Shown one piece after another: positions 53,219 through 62,400 of a stretch of 64,000 nt of DNA. Origin of the DNA: Segatella albensis DSM 11370 = JCM 12258 (GTDB lineage Bacteria > Bacteroidota > Bacteroidia > Bacteroidales > Bacteroidaceae); the NCBI RefSeq assembly GCF_000426565.1, contig NZ_AUFP01000002.1, positions 1 to 64,000 on the forward strand, read 5' to 3'. The notes below the pieces were generated by a model. That model was given only the letters and a program-made list of their open reading frames with translations, had not been told where the DNA came from and searched no databases. Position 1 is the first letter of the stretch. The number at the start of each line of letters is the position of its first letter. The position numbers and the translations under genes were made by a program.

Positions 53219-55843
53219 TTATTTTTCAATCGTTATATCAATTTCTTTTAAATCTTGTTTAAAACTACTTGTTCCATACCATACGTGATAGAGTCCCGGA
53301 GTGGTACGAACAGTATTCGTGGTGTTGTCGAAAAACTCGAAAGCGTTTTTGCCGAGTTCGATTTCTACATTCTTCGATTCGCCGACTTTGAGGTTTACCT
53401 TCTTAAAGGCACGCAGGGTTTTGATAGGGCCTTCCGTGTCACCATCCTTCTTGACATAGACCTGAACAGTCTCGCTACCGTCTTTCTTTCCTACGTTGGC
53501 TACCGGTATTGTCAGTTGAACCGTTTCTTCCGGAAGGATATTTGTCTTAGAAGCCTTACCGTCCCCTATATTAAATAAGGTGTAACTTAGTCCATAACCA
53601 AATGGGAAGAGTGCATCTTCGAAATACCGATAGGTTCTGCCTTTCATCGAATAATCTTCAAAGTCTGGTAGTTGACTGGTACTCTTATAGAATGTAACAG
53701 GAAGTTTACCGCCAGGGTTATAGTCACCATACAATACTTCGGCTACGGCGGTTCCACCCTCCTGACCTGGATACCAAGCCTGGAGAATAGCTTCTACATT
53801 CTTCGTTTCCGGAGTCAAGGCGATTGCCGAACCCGAACAATTGACATAGATGACTTTCTTGCCGGCATCTTTCAAAGCCTTCAGATAATCACGCTGTACC
53901 TTCGGCAACTCGATATTGGTACGGTCTCCGCCTTTGAAGCCATCGATCTTTACCGGCATCTCTTCACCTTCAAGTGCCGGAGAAATACCACCAACGAAGA
54001 TGACTTTGTCGATACCCTTGAGTTGGGCTATCTGCTTCTGATAATTGATTGGATTCTCTACGCCTAGGTTGATCTTCATATTAGCTCCCCAAGTAGGAAC
54101 GAAATGATAACGTATTTCGATCTTATAGTTTTTACCGGCTTCTACATCAAGAGGGGTACGAGTGGGCTGGGTGCGCCATGTGTGAAACTTCTGTACGGTC
54201 TTTCCATTCACCAAAACCTCAAAGTCACCACAACTCTCTACTTTCAATACTACTTGCTGTGACTTTTTCGCCTTATATACTGTCTCATATTTTGCCGAGA
54301 AGTTTTCTACTTTTACTCCTGGGGCAAACACATGCATACCTGCTGTTGTTACGGCGAGTTCATCGGTATAATACTGAGTTGTGACGGGTTTACCGCCCCA
54401 CTCCATATTATTCCAGAAGGTGCCTCGCAAACCTTTATGGCCATCAATCTGACATTCAGGAAGAAGAGTGGTCACGATTTTGTCGTCTGTGAGATCACAT
54501 CCCTTCATATACACTACATTCTTATTCTTGGCCTTGATACCATCAAGAATGGTCACCGTATGATTTGGTGTTCCGTTGTAGTTACCCCACATCATAGGTG
54601 TATTGTCGGCATTAGGGCCGATAACGGCGATTTTCTCCTTACGGCCCAAAGGAAGAATCTGGTTGTTATTCTGAAGAAGGACTAAACTCTGACGAGCCAT
54701 TTCAAGAGCTATCCGGCGATGTTCCTTACAATCCATGACAGAAGGCTTTATCTTAGACCATTCCACAAGTTTAGGATCATCCATCTCACCCAATTCAAAG
54801 CGACCTTCCAACAGGCGTAATACATGCTTATCGACTTCTTCTTCGGAAATCAATCCGCGGCGCACAGCCTCCGGAATACTCTTATAAGCATAATTATATC
54901 CACATTCCACGTCGGTACCGGCCAAAGTCGCTACAGCAGAAGCATGGACAGCATCACTAGAGGTTTTATGGGTCTGCCAAATATCGGAAACAGCCCCACA
55001 ATCGCTGACGACAAGGTATTTGAATCCCCATTCGTCACGCAGGATTTGCTGCAACAGTCGATTATTACCACAACATGGTTCGTCATCGAGTCGTTGATAA
55101 GCGCACATCACCTCTCTCACCTTAGCATCTTGTACCAAGGTCTTGAAAGCTGGTAGATAAGTTTCCCACAAGTCTCGTGGTTCTACATCATTGATATTTG
55201 CCGTATGGCGAGTATATTCCGGTCCACTATGCACGGCATAATGCTTGGCACAAGCCCAAAGTTTACGATACTTTGAAGATTCCGGTCCTTGCAGACCTCT
55301 AACAACAGCAACACCCATGACAGAGGTAAGATACGGGTCTTCTCCATAGGTTTCCTGTCCTCTTCCCCATCTAGGATCGCGGAAGATGTTTACATTAGGA
55401 GTCCATACCGAAAGACTATGGAATTTCTGGTCTTCGCCACCAGCAAGCATTCGCTGATTGTATTGCGCACGCATCTCATCACTTGCGGCATTAAACACAC
55501 GATATAGTAGTTGGTCGTTAAAAGAAGAGGCCATTGCCACAGGTTCCGGAAATACCGTAACATTGCCCATATTGGCTGCGCCATGTAGAGCCTCGCTCCA
55601 CCAAAAGAACTTCTTGATACCTAAACGTGGAATTGCTGGTGACTCGTCGAGCATCAGAGAAGCCTTTTCTTCAAGGGTCAAGCGACTTAACAAGTCTTTC
55701 GCACGTTGCTCTACCGGGAGATTGGGATTCTGATAAGGATAGGTCTGTGCCTTTATCGGCGATGAGAACATCGTCAACACTACCGTACACAAACTTACTC
55801 CCATAGAGAAAGCAACCTGCTTTACTTTTTTCTGTTTCTTCAT
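53219..55843 (-). CDS. GH3 beta-xylosidase/glucosidase with PA14 insert
   Basis: 874 residues with a long signal region (VAFSMGVSLCTVVLTMFSSPIKA). GH3 N-terminal barrel (about 45-330; RLGIKKFFWWSEALHGAA, nucleophile Asp in VVSDCGAVSDIW), then the (alpha/beta)6 domain (KIAVIGPNADNTPMMWGNY) split by a PA14-like beta domain (about 465-600; RGTFWNNMEWGGKPV, FEVLVNGKTVQKFHTW). The C terminus is fibronectin-like (VQLTIPVANVGKKDGSETVQVYV). It probably trims xylo-oligosaccharides from the non-reducing end in the periplasm. No promoter was found directly upstream; it likely shares the GH95 transcript across repeat locus C. Confidence 0.92.
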   Translation of the reverse strand: MKKQKKVKQVAFSMGVSLCTVVLTMFSSPIKAQTYPYQNPNLPVEQRAKDLLSRLTLEEKASLMLDESPAIPRLGIKKFFWWSEALHGAANMGNVTVFPEPVAMASSFNDQLLYRVFNAASDEMRAQYNQRMLAGGEDQKFHSLSVWTPNVNIFRDPRWGRGQETYGEDPYLTSVMGVAVVRGLQGPESSKYRKLWACAKHYAVHSGPEYTRHTANINDVEPRDLWETYLPAFKTLVQDAKVREVMCAYQRLDDEPCCGNNRLLQQILRDEWGFKYLVVSDCGAVSDIWQTHKTSSDAVHASAVATLAGTDVECGYNYAYKSIPEAVRRGLISEEEVDKHVLRLLEGRFELGEMDDPKLVEWSKIKPSVMDCKEHRRIALEMARQSLVLLQNNNQILPLGRKEKIAVIGPNADNTPMMWGNYNGTPNHTVTILDGIKAKNKNVVYMKGCDLTDDKIVTTLLPECQIDGHKGLRGTFWNNMEWGGKPVTTQYYTDELAVTTAGMHVFAPGVKVENFSAKYETVYKAKKSQQVVLKVESCGDFEVLVNGKTVQKFHTWRTQPTRTPLDVEAGKNYKIEIRYHFVPTWGANMKINLGVENPINYQKQIAQLKGIDKVIFVGGISPALEGEEMPVKIDGFKGGDRTNIELPKVQRDYLKALKDAGKKVIYVNCSGSAIALTPETKNVEAILQAWYPGQEGGTAVAEVLYGDYNPGGKLPVTFYKSTSQLPDFEDYSMKGRTYRYFEDALFPFGYGLSYTLFNIGDGKASKTNILPEETVQLTIPVANVGKKDGSETVQVYVKKDGDTEGPIKTLRAFKKVNLKVGESKNVEIELGKNAFEFFDNTTNTVRTTPGLYHVWYGTSSFKQDLKEIDITIEK

Positions 55844-55907
55844 AGTGTCTTATTTATTATATAAACATGATTTCGATGATTTTCAGGGTACATAGAATCT
55901 ATGTTCT

Positions 55908-56017
55908 TTACGCTATTAACGGCATCGATTTACGCAGTTAACTACATCAGCTCACGCAGTTAACTACATCGGCCTACGCAGTTAACTGCGTAGCCTTACG
56001 AAGTTAACTGCGTAAAA
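55908..56017. repeat. 22-bp palindromic tandem repeat, locus C (5 units)
   Basis: Cores at 55915 (ATTAAC, decayed), 55937, 55959, 55981 and 56003, exactly 22 bp apart. The final two units match locus A base for base (43 bp), including the palindrome TACGCAGTTAACTGCGTA. Here the array lies between two co-directional genes (GH95 and GH3). Confidence 0.9.
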
Positions 56018-56050
56018 CGAGGGTATTATCCAACCTTAAGAGCATTGATA

Positions 56051-58180
56051 TCAATGGATCTTGGAATAGATAATCTTTCCAGCCTTCCATTTCATATCAA
56101 CGACCTTACCTCCACGTGTTCTGAAGCCCTTGACTTCACCATCTGTCCAGTCGTCAGGAAGAGCAGGAAGCAATTCTACCTTACCATTCTGACTCTGAAC
56201 AAGCATCTCTGCGATACCAGCGGCAAGTCCAAAGTTACCATCGATTTGGAAAGGTGGATGGGCATCGAAGAAGTTAGGATACAGATGTCCATTGAATAGG
56301 TTCTTGATGACTTTCCAAGCATGGTTGCCATCATGCATACGTGCCCAGAAGTTCACTTTCCAAGCCAAACTCCATCCTGTAGCTTCATCGCCTCGCTGTA
56401 TCAAGGTGTTGCGGGCACCCTCGAAAAGCACAGAATCCGACGGAGAAATCTGATTAGAAGGATACAAGCCATACAAATGAGAGATATGGCGATGCTGATC
56501 TTTAGGATCATCGGCATCTTCTCGCCACTCTTGCAACTGGCCATACTTTCCAACCTTCATTGGGGCTATCCTTGAGATTTGGAGTTTTAGTCTCTTACGA
56601 TAATTTGGGTCTATATTCAAGATTGAATCTGCCTTAAAGGCTTGTGTAAGTACATCACGGGCTATCTGATTGTCCATCGTAGAACCTGCCGTGATGGCAG
56701 AACGTCCATAAGGGCCATGTTCCGGTGATTCTGATGGTATGGTCACTAAATCGCCGGTCTTAGGGTCTTCTTGCATATAGTCGAGATAGAAATCTGCCGC
56801 TCCCTTGAGAATCGGATACTGTTCGCGTAACCATTTTTTGTCGCCCGTATACAGATAATGTTGCCAGAGATGCGTCGTGAGCCATGCTCCGCCATTCGGA
56901 TACATTCCCCACATAGCACCATCTACAGGACCTGAGATACGCCATAAATCCGTATTGTGATGGGCCATCCAACCGCGACAGCCGTACATTTCTCGGGCTG
57001 TGACGGCTCCTGTCTCGCTCAAATCCTTGATCATGCGGAACAAAGGTTCTTCACATTCGGTAAGGCCACAAACTTCTGCCGGCCAATAGTTCATTTCTGT
57101 ATTGATATTGATGGTATACTTACTATCCCAAGCCGGATTCACATCGCGATTCCATATACCTTGCAGGTTAGCAGGTTCTGAACCGGGCTGCGAGGAGGAG
57201 ATGAGAAGATAGCGTCCATAGTTGAAAAGCATATTTGCCAACTGCACATTCTTATCTCCCACCTTATTATATATATGCAAACTTACACGGTCGTATTGCT
57301 TCTTGTATGCTTTTTCATGTCGCTGAAGAAGTTTGGCATACGAGAGATTCGCTACCGATGCTAGTTGTTTCGTGCATCGCTGAGCCGGAGATGCTGAAAC
57401 ATCATGATAATTTACAAAACTTGTGGCTGCTGTGATCAATAAGATTATCTCGCGGGAATTCTTGATCTGTATGTCTGATTTCCCGTCTTTTACGTCTCCG
57501 TCTGCCTTGACAAGAACGCGATATTCGGCTTCAAGTTGACCTCTTACTCCCTCGTGATCGACATTATGCAACCTTGAAATCAAAGTATGGTTATTCACAC
57601 TACATACTCTCTGCAAGAAGTTATGGTCTTTTACACGTAGTGAGATTGGACTGTCACTGGTAATTCTGACAACAATGACGGGATCACTAAGCGAAGCAAA
57701 CACTTCGCGATGAATATGATTACCGCCTTGCTTGTAATCCACAGAAGCTAATGCGCGATCTAACTTCAAGTCTCGCACATACTGACTAACCTTGTCATGA
57801 CAGTCAAAGTCGATTACGATATCTCCCAAAGGAAGGAATTTCATGCCATGAGGTCCCTTGATGAAATAACGGTTGATGAGATTCTCAGCTTCGTTTTCAC
57901 GCCCATTGAATATCAACTGTCGCACTTCTGCCAGATGAGATAATGATTCCTTGGAATTATTGGTATAAGGACCACCCGACCAAAAGGTATCCTCGTTTAA
58001 AGCAATGGTATCGGAAACAATTCCACCATATAACATTGCACCCATCTTTCCATTACCCAATGGCAATGCCTCCAACCACTCTTTGGCCGGAGTATTAAAC
58101 CATATACGCTGCTCGTCATTATGGGCATAAAGGCCCATAAACGAAAGCAGCAAACATAATAACAAATACGATCTTTTCAT
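56051..58180 (-). CDS. GH95 alpha-L-fucosidase / alpha-L-galactosidase
   Basis: 709 residues. Signal peptide ([19 protein letters not shown]). An N-terminal super-beta-sandwich (about 25-250; [30 protein letters not shown]) and an (alpha/alpha)6 barrel (about 270-650) with [20 protein letters not shown] split by loops, the catalytic Asn region [11 protein letters not shown], and [11 protein letters not shown]. The C-terminal part includes [17 protein letters not shown]. In xylan loci this family removes alpha-L-galactose from complex arabinoxylans, so that is the likely role; fucosidase activity is the alternative. Its promoter carries the shared operator (58188-58254). Confidence 0.9.
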   Translation of the reverse strand: MKRSYLLLCLLLSFMGLYAHNDEQRIWFNTPAKEWLEALPLGNGKMGAMLYGGIVSDTIALNEDTFWSGGPYTNNSKESLSHLAEVRQLIFNGRENEAENLINRYFIKGPHGMKFLPLGDIVIDFDCHDKVSQYVRDLKLDRALASVDYKQGGNHIHREVFASLSDPVIVVRITSDSPISLRVKDHNFLQRVCSVNNHTLISRLHNVDHEGVRGQLEAEYRVLVKADGDVKDGKSDIQIKNSREIILLITAATSFVNYHDVSASPAQRCTKQLASVANLSYAKLLQRHEKAYKKQYDRVSLHIYNKVGDKNVQLANMLFNYGRYLLISSSQPGSEPANLQGIWNRDVNPAWDSKYTININTEMNYWPAEVCGLTECEEPLFRMIKDLSETGAVTAREMYGCRGWMAHHNTDLWRISGPVDGAMWGMYPNGGAWLTTHLWQHYLYTGDKKWLREQYPILKGAADFYLDYMQEDPKTGDLVTIPSESPEHGPYGRSAITAGSTMDNQIARDVLTQAFKADSILNIDPNYRKRLKLQISRIAPMKVGKYGQLQEWREDADDPKDQHRHISHLYGLYPSNQISPSDSVLFEGARNTLIQRGDEATGWSLAWKVNFWARMHDGNHAWKVIKNLFNGHLYPNFFDAHPPFQIDGNFGLAAGIAEMLVQSQNGKVELLPALPDDWTDGEVKGFRTRGGKVVDMKWKAGKIIYSKIH

Positions 58181-58187
58181 TTGAGCA

Positions 58188-58254
58188 CAAAGTTAATATA
58201 TTTTAGGCGTAAGTAATTTCGTATATGTTTCAAATAGTTTACTAAAAGTTTCAA
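58188..58254 (-). promoter_or_regulatory. GH95 promoter with HTCS-type operator
   Basis: Minus strand: TTGAAAC (58254-58248), 14 nt, TTGAAAC (58233-58227), 31 nt, then TAACTTTG (58195-58188). Heptamers are identical and 21 bp apart. The ATG follows at 58180, so the leader is very short. Confidence 0.78.
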
Positions 58255-58261
58255 GTGGTGG

Positions 58262-58987
58262 CTATGCTGTAAAAAGTATTATAATTCCGCTAATTCCAAT
58301 GTAAGTATATACGACATATCTGAATATGTATCTCGGGATGTGATTAAAGACGAATGCGCCCAAAGCGGAGCCTAATACGACACCTCCTATACCATACAGG
58401 TAATCTATTCCGACGGTAGGTGTGAGAAAGCCATTGTACGCACGCTCCAGTGTCATCATCAGGTTACCAACAACGAAATAGGTTTGGCACATGGCCATAT
58501 AATGATTTTTATCGGACTCTGAGGATATAAAATAAAGCACGGCCGGTGGTCCTTGCATTCCGAAGAATCCTCCCATGAGTCCGCTCAACACGCCTATGCC
58601 GACCTGATTGGACTTTGTCGCAGGTATTTTTATCCGACGACTGAAGAACTCGAAATAAATGCTGATAAGGATCAGAACGATACCGAGAATCCTACGCAGA
58701 AGTATGTCATCCATTCTTTTCAGATAGAAGATTGGTATTGCTGACACGACAATGAAAGTAAGAAGCATCGGCAGCAGATTCTTCCATACCACGTATTTAC
58801 GCATTCTTACGGCTACAATAAGAGATGTCGACATGGCCAGCAGTCCACTCAATGTGGTGGCTTCGCCGAATGACGGCATGAGGAACGGAAGCATCGTCAT
58901 GATGAAGATGCCAAAACCGAATCCTGTAGTACGCTGTATGAAACTAGCGCCTATACAGAGAAGAAATATGATTAGAAATAAATCCAT
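58262..58987 (-). CDS. TSUP (TauE/SafE) family membrane permease
   Basis: 241 residues with seven or eight membrane helices (LFLIIFLLCIGASFIQ, ATTLSGLLAMSTSLIVAV, GIGVLSGLMGGFFGMQGPPAVLYFIS, YIYRYVVYTYIGISGIIILF-like end). The inverted repeat with GFGFGIFIMTMLPFLM and the Gly-rich FFGMQGPPAV loop are typical of the family, which exports or imports sulfite, sulfoacetate and other small organic anions. Substrate is unknown. It sits between GH95 and the regulator; a weak promoter (TACCTTCG, 59007-59014) lies 20 nt before the ATG. Confidence 0.85.
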   Translation of the reverse strand: MDLFLIIFLLCIGASFIQRTTGFGFGIFIMTMLPFLMPSFGEATTLSGLLAMSTSLIVAVRMRKYVVWKNLLPMLLTFIVVSAIPIFYLKRMDDILLRRILGIVLILISIYFEFFSRRIKIPATKSNQVGIGVLSGLMGGFFGMQGPPAVLYFISSESDKNHYMAMCQTYFVVGNLMMTLERAYNGFLTPTVGIDYLYGIGGVVLGSALGAFVFNHIPRYIFRYVVYTYIGISGIIILFTA

Positions 58988-59006
58988 TTTATATGATTAC
59001 TTTCTG

Positions 59007-59014
59007 CGAAGGTA
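59007..59014 (-). promoter_or_regulatory. Probable promoter -7 element of the TSUP gene
   Basis: Minus-strand TACCTTCG, one mismatch to TAnnTTTG. It lies downstream of the terminator at 59069-59110, so the permease need not depend on the operator promoter at 59244. Confidence 0.4.
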
Positions 59015-59068
59015 ATATAATTTATTGACAAAAACAACTTTCTGTGCCATAAAAAGTGATACATACAG

Positions 59069-59237
59069 AAAAAAAATACTGGGTCACTAGTATCGCTACT
59101 CATGACCCAGAACTACCTAAAACGTTCAAAAAACAACTTTTTTAACTAACCTAAAAAATAATTTCACATAAACTTATGTATCTTTCGTATCTTCAGAATC
59201 CACCAGATTCTATATTTTTAAAACAACTATAAATTCA
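59069..59237 (-). ncRNA. Predicted operator-controlled small RNA of the xylan locus
   Basis: Starts a few nt after TACCTTTG at 59251-59244 and ends in a strong intrinsic terminator: CTGGGTCA (59110-59103) with TGACCCAG (59086-59079), an inner AGTA/TACT stem, then eight T (59076-59069). About 165 nt, AU-rich, with a hairpin AGAATC/GATTCT near the 5' end. ATG triplets inside are followed at once by stops or lie in the terminator, so it is unlikely to code. Existence is predicted, not shown. Confidence 0.6.
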
Positions 59238-59243
59238 ACGCTG

Positions 59244-59310
59244 CAAAGGTAATCGTTTATTTGCAAACTATCGTTTTCATATGTTTCCAATAATTTATCA
59301 TTTGTATCAA
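59244..59310 (-). promoter_or_regulatory. Third HTCS-type operator and promoter
   Basis: Minus strand: TTGATAC (59310-59304), 14 nt, TGGAAAC (59289-59283), 31 nt, then TACCTTTG (59251-59244). It points away from the regulator gene, towards the predicted small RNA. Confidence 0.72.
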
Positions 59311-59380
59311 ACTGTGTTAAACTGCTGTAACAAAAACTTTCCTATTCGTACCATCGAAAAATAATTTATCCGCTATTTCT

Positions 59381-59410
59381 TTTGTAACTCGCATAATTTC
59401 AGTATCTTTG
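59381..59410 (+). promoter_or_regulatory. Promoter of the HTCS gene
   Basis: TTTG (59381-59384), 18 nt, then TATCTTTG (59403-59410). The first ATG (59424) is about 7 nt past the expected start site; a second in-frame ATG is at 59445. No shared operator stands in the matching position, so expression is probably constitutive. Confidence 0.6.
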
Positions 59411-59423
59411 CAGAAAATAACGT

Positions 59424-62400
59424 ATGCGAAGCAAAAAGCTAACTATGAAACTTAATTTTTTAATATTATTATTACTTCTAACCTTAAGAATCTCTGCCCA
59501 AACCGGTAAATTCTATAATACGGATAACCAACTACCTAGCAGTTTTGTAAATCAGGTATATCAGGATTCACAAGGTTACATTTGGATTGCTACCAGAAAT
59601 GGACTAAGCAGATATGACGGCTATCAATTCAAGAACTTTACGAACGATGACCTTACAAGCGTATATATCAACTGTATATGTGAGGACTCTAAGCACGATC
59701 TGTATTTTGGAAGTAATACCAACGTACAACGATTCCATAATGGTGCTTTCGAGACGATTCATCTCTATGACAAAAATACCAAACGTGAGATAAGTACTTA
59801 TGTCACTTCTATCATTGAGAATAAACAGGGGAAAATTCTGATCAGCACTTCCGGATATGGTCTCTTGCAACTCAAGGATAATACGGCTATGGCTTTAGGT
59901 GGAGCTACGGCAAAAGTTTTATTTATCCGTAAGATGGTGGAAGACAGTAAGGGACGCTTATGGATTATCGATGACAAACAAGGACTTCTCTGTGTCTTTC
60001 ACAATAAACTCCAGAAGGTATCGATCCCGAAGGAAACCCGAACATATCTAAGAGATATCTGCGAGGATGCTCGGGGAAATATTTATGTTGCAACTATCGG
60101 ACAAGGTCTTTTCAAGCTCAACAATTCTAACCAAACTTTTGAGAAGATTCCGGCTGCCGGCAACCTACCAATTTCGAGTTTCCATATCACCAGGAACGGT
60201 CTGTTCTTGTTAGGATGTGATGGTAACGGTCTCTATACTTTCGACCCGAAAACGAATCTGATCACCAACAATCCTTTCTACTCTCCAGAAACCGACCTTA
60301 CCCATACCAAGGTGTATTCTATCATCGAGGATCAATCGGGAAACATCTGGTTGGGATTGTTCCAGAAAGGTGTATTCATGCAACCTGTCCAGCATAGTAT
60401 CTTTGGCTATCTCGGTGCAAAACTCGGAACGCATAACGTAATTGGTTCTAACTGTGTTTCCGCCGTACTCAGAGACCATCTAGGAAACTTATGGGTGGGT
60501 ACGGATAAAGATGGCTTATATCTCTTGGACAGTCATCGCAACTTGATAAGACATTATACAAATGTACCTTCTACCATTCTGGCCTTAACGGAAACCAAAG
60601 ACGGAAAAATATGGTTAGGATCATACGAGGAAGGTATGGGATACGTTTCTGCATCTTCTTCGGCCTACACACCACATAACCTTAATATTGGTGAGCACAC
60701 GAGTGTTTACACCATTGCTAAGGATCATCATGATAATCTATGGATAGGTACCATGGGACAGGGTATCATCTATTTAGACCCTTCGACAGGAAAACAGAAG
60801 CGCTTTGTTGCTCCTCAGAACAACAACACACGACATATGAACTGTCTGACCAATAATTTTATCGGTAAAATCATTCTCTCTCGTGATGGCAAACGTATGT
60901 ATGCCGCTACTTCCGTGGGAGTCGTATGTCTGGACTTGACCAAGAACAGTTGGCTTAGTACCTTTGGCGTGAACTGTCCTAATTTCGGAACTTATTGTAC
61001 TACCGTACACGAGGGATTGGACGGATTCATCTATGTGGGAACGAATTATGGACTTTATCGTTATGATCAGAAAAATAAAAAGACGAAGATAATAACCATA
61101 AAAGATGGACTGCCTTGTAATGGTATTGCCAGTATAGAACATGATCACTTGGGTAGATTGTGGATAGGTACTTATCATGGTCTGTGCTGCATGAATCCGA
61201 AGAATCTCAACATGAATTGTTTCTATACTGACAAGGGATTACAAGGAAATGAGTTCACAGATGGGGCTTCGTTCATGACTCAGGATGGAAAGAATGCGTT
61301 CTTCGGAGGTGTCGGTGGTGTGACATGGTTCGAAACCGATGCAAAACTTAACCAGACTTGGAAAGCAAATGTAACATTAACAAGTATTGTATCGGGAAAC
61401 CAAGAAATCCTCGGTTATATGGAAGACGATAAAAACGAAGATGAGGAATATACCTTCGACTATGAGGATAACTCTCTCTCGCTACATCTGTCTACGCTTA
61501 CATACGATGATCCTGACAATATCACTTATTTGTATAGCATCAACAACGAGAAATGGAATAAACTACAACCGGGAAGCAATGAGATCAACTTCAGCCACTT
61601 GTCACCGGGAACATATCATTTCCGCGTGAAGGCTATGCTCAACAATCAGCAATCCAGCGAGAAGGAGTTTACCATCATCGTAAAATCTCCGTGGTATCGC
61701 TCTTCTATCGCTTATTTATTCTATATCATCCTGTTGGTTTTTGGTGTCTTCGAGTATCTACAGTATCGTAAACGCCGCGAAGAGGCTCGTCTTAAACTGC
61801 AAGAGCATATCCATGCTGAGGAAATGGGTGAGGCTAAACTGAAATTCTTCATGAACATCAGTCATGAGATTCGTACGCCTATGACGCTGATTATCTCTCC
61901 TCTACTGCAATTGATGAAAGAGAATAAGGATTTGCATCATCAGCATGTTTACGAGACTATGCGAAGAAATGCTGAGCGTATACTTCACCTCATCAACCAA
62001 ATGATGGATCTGCGTAAAATCGATAAAGGACAGATGGCTATGCATATGCGAGAAACGAATATGATTTCTTTCATCGATGATGTGCGCACGCTCTTCGCTG
62101 AACAGGCTCGTAACAAGAAGATCAATCTGAAATTCGAGCACGACTGCGATAGGCTTCCTGTATGGATTGACCGAAGTAACTTTGACAAAATCTTGGTCAA
62201 CATCATCTCTAATGCCTTTAAATATACTAAGGTGGGTGGAAATATCACCATCAAACTTACGCATACAGCTGAAGAATGTAAAATAGCTATCAGCGATGAC
62301 GGAGAGAAGATTGCAGAGGATAAACTAGAACGTATATTCGACCGCTTCTACCAGACACCGACGACGGCTAACGATCGCCATATTGGTACGGGTATCGGTC

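Noticed and set aside
59079-59110. Attenuator within the TSUP gene leader only
   Set aside because: Possible, but the TSUP gene has a nearer promoter at 59007-59014 and no leader peptide or antiterminator is visible, so a separate small RNA is preferred.
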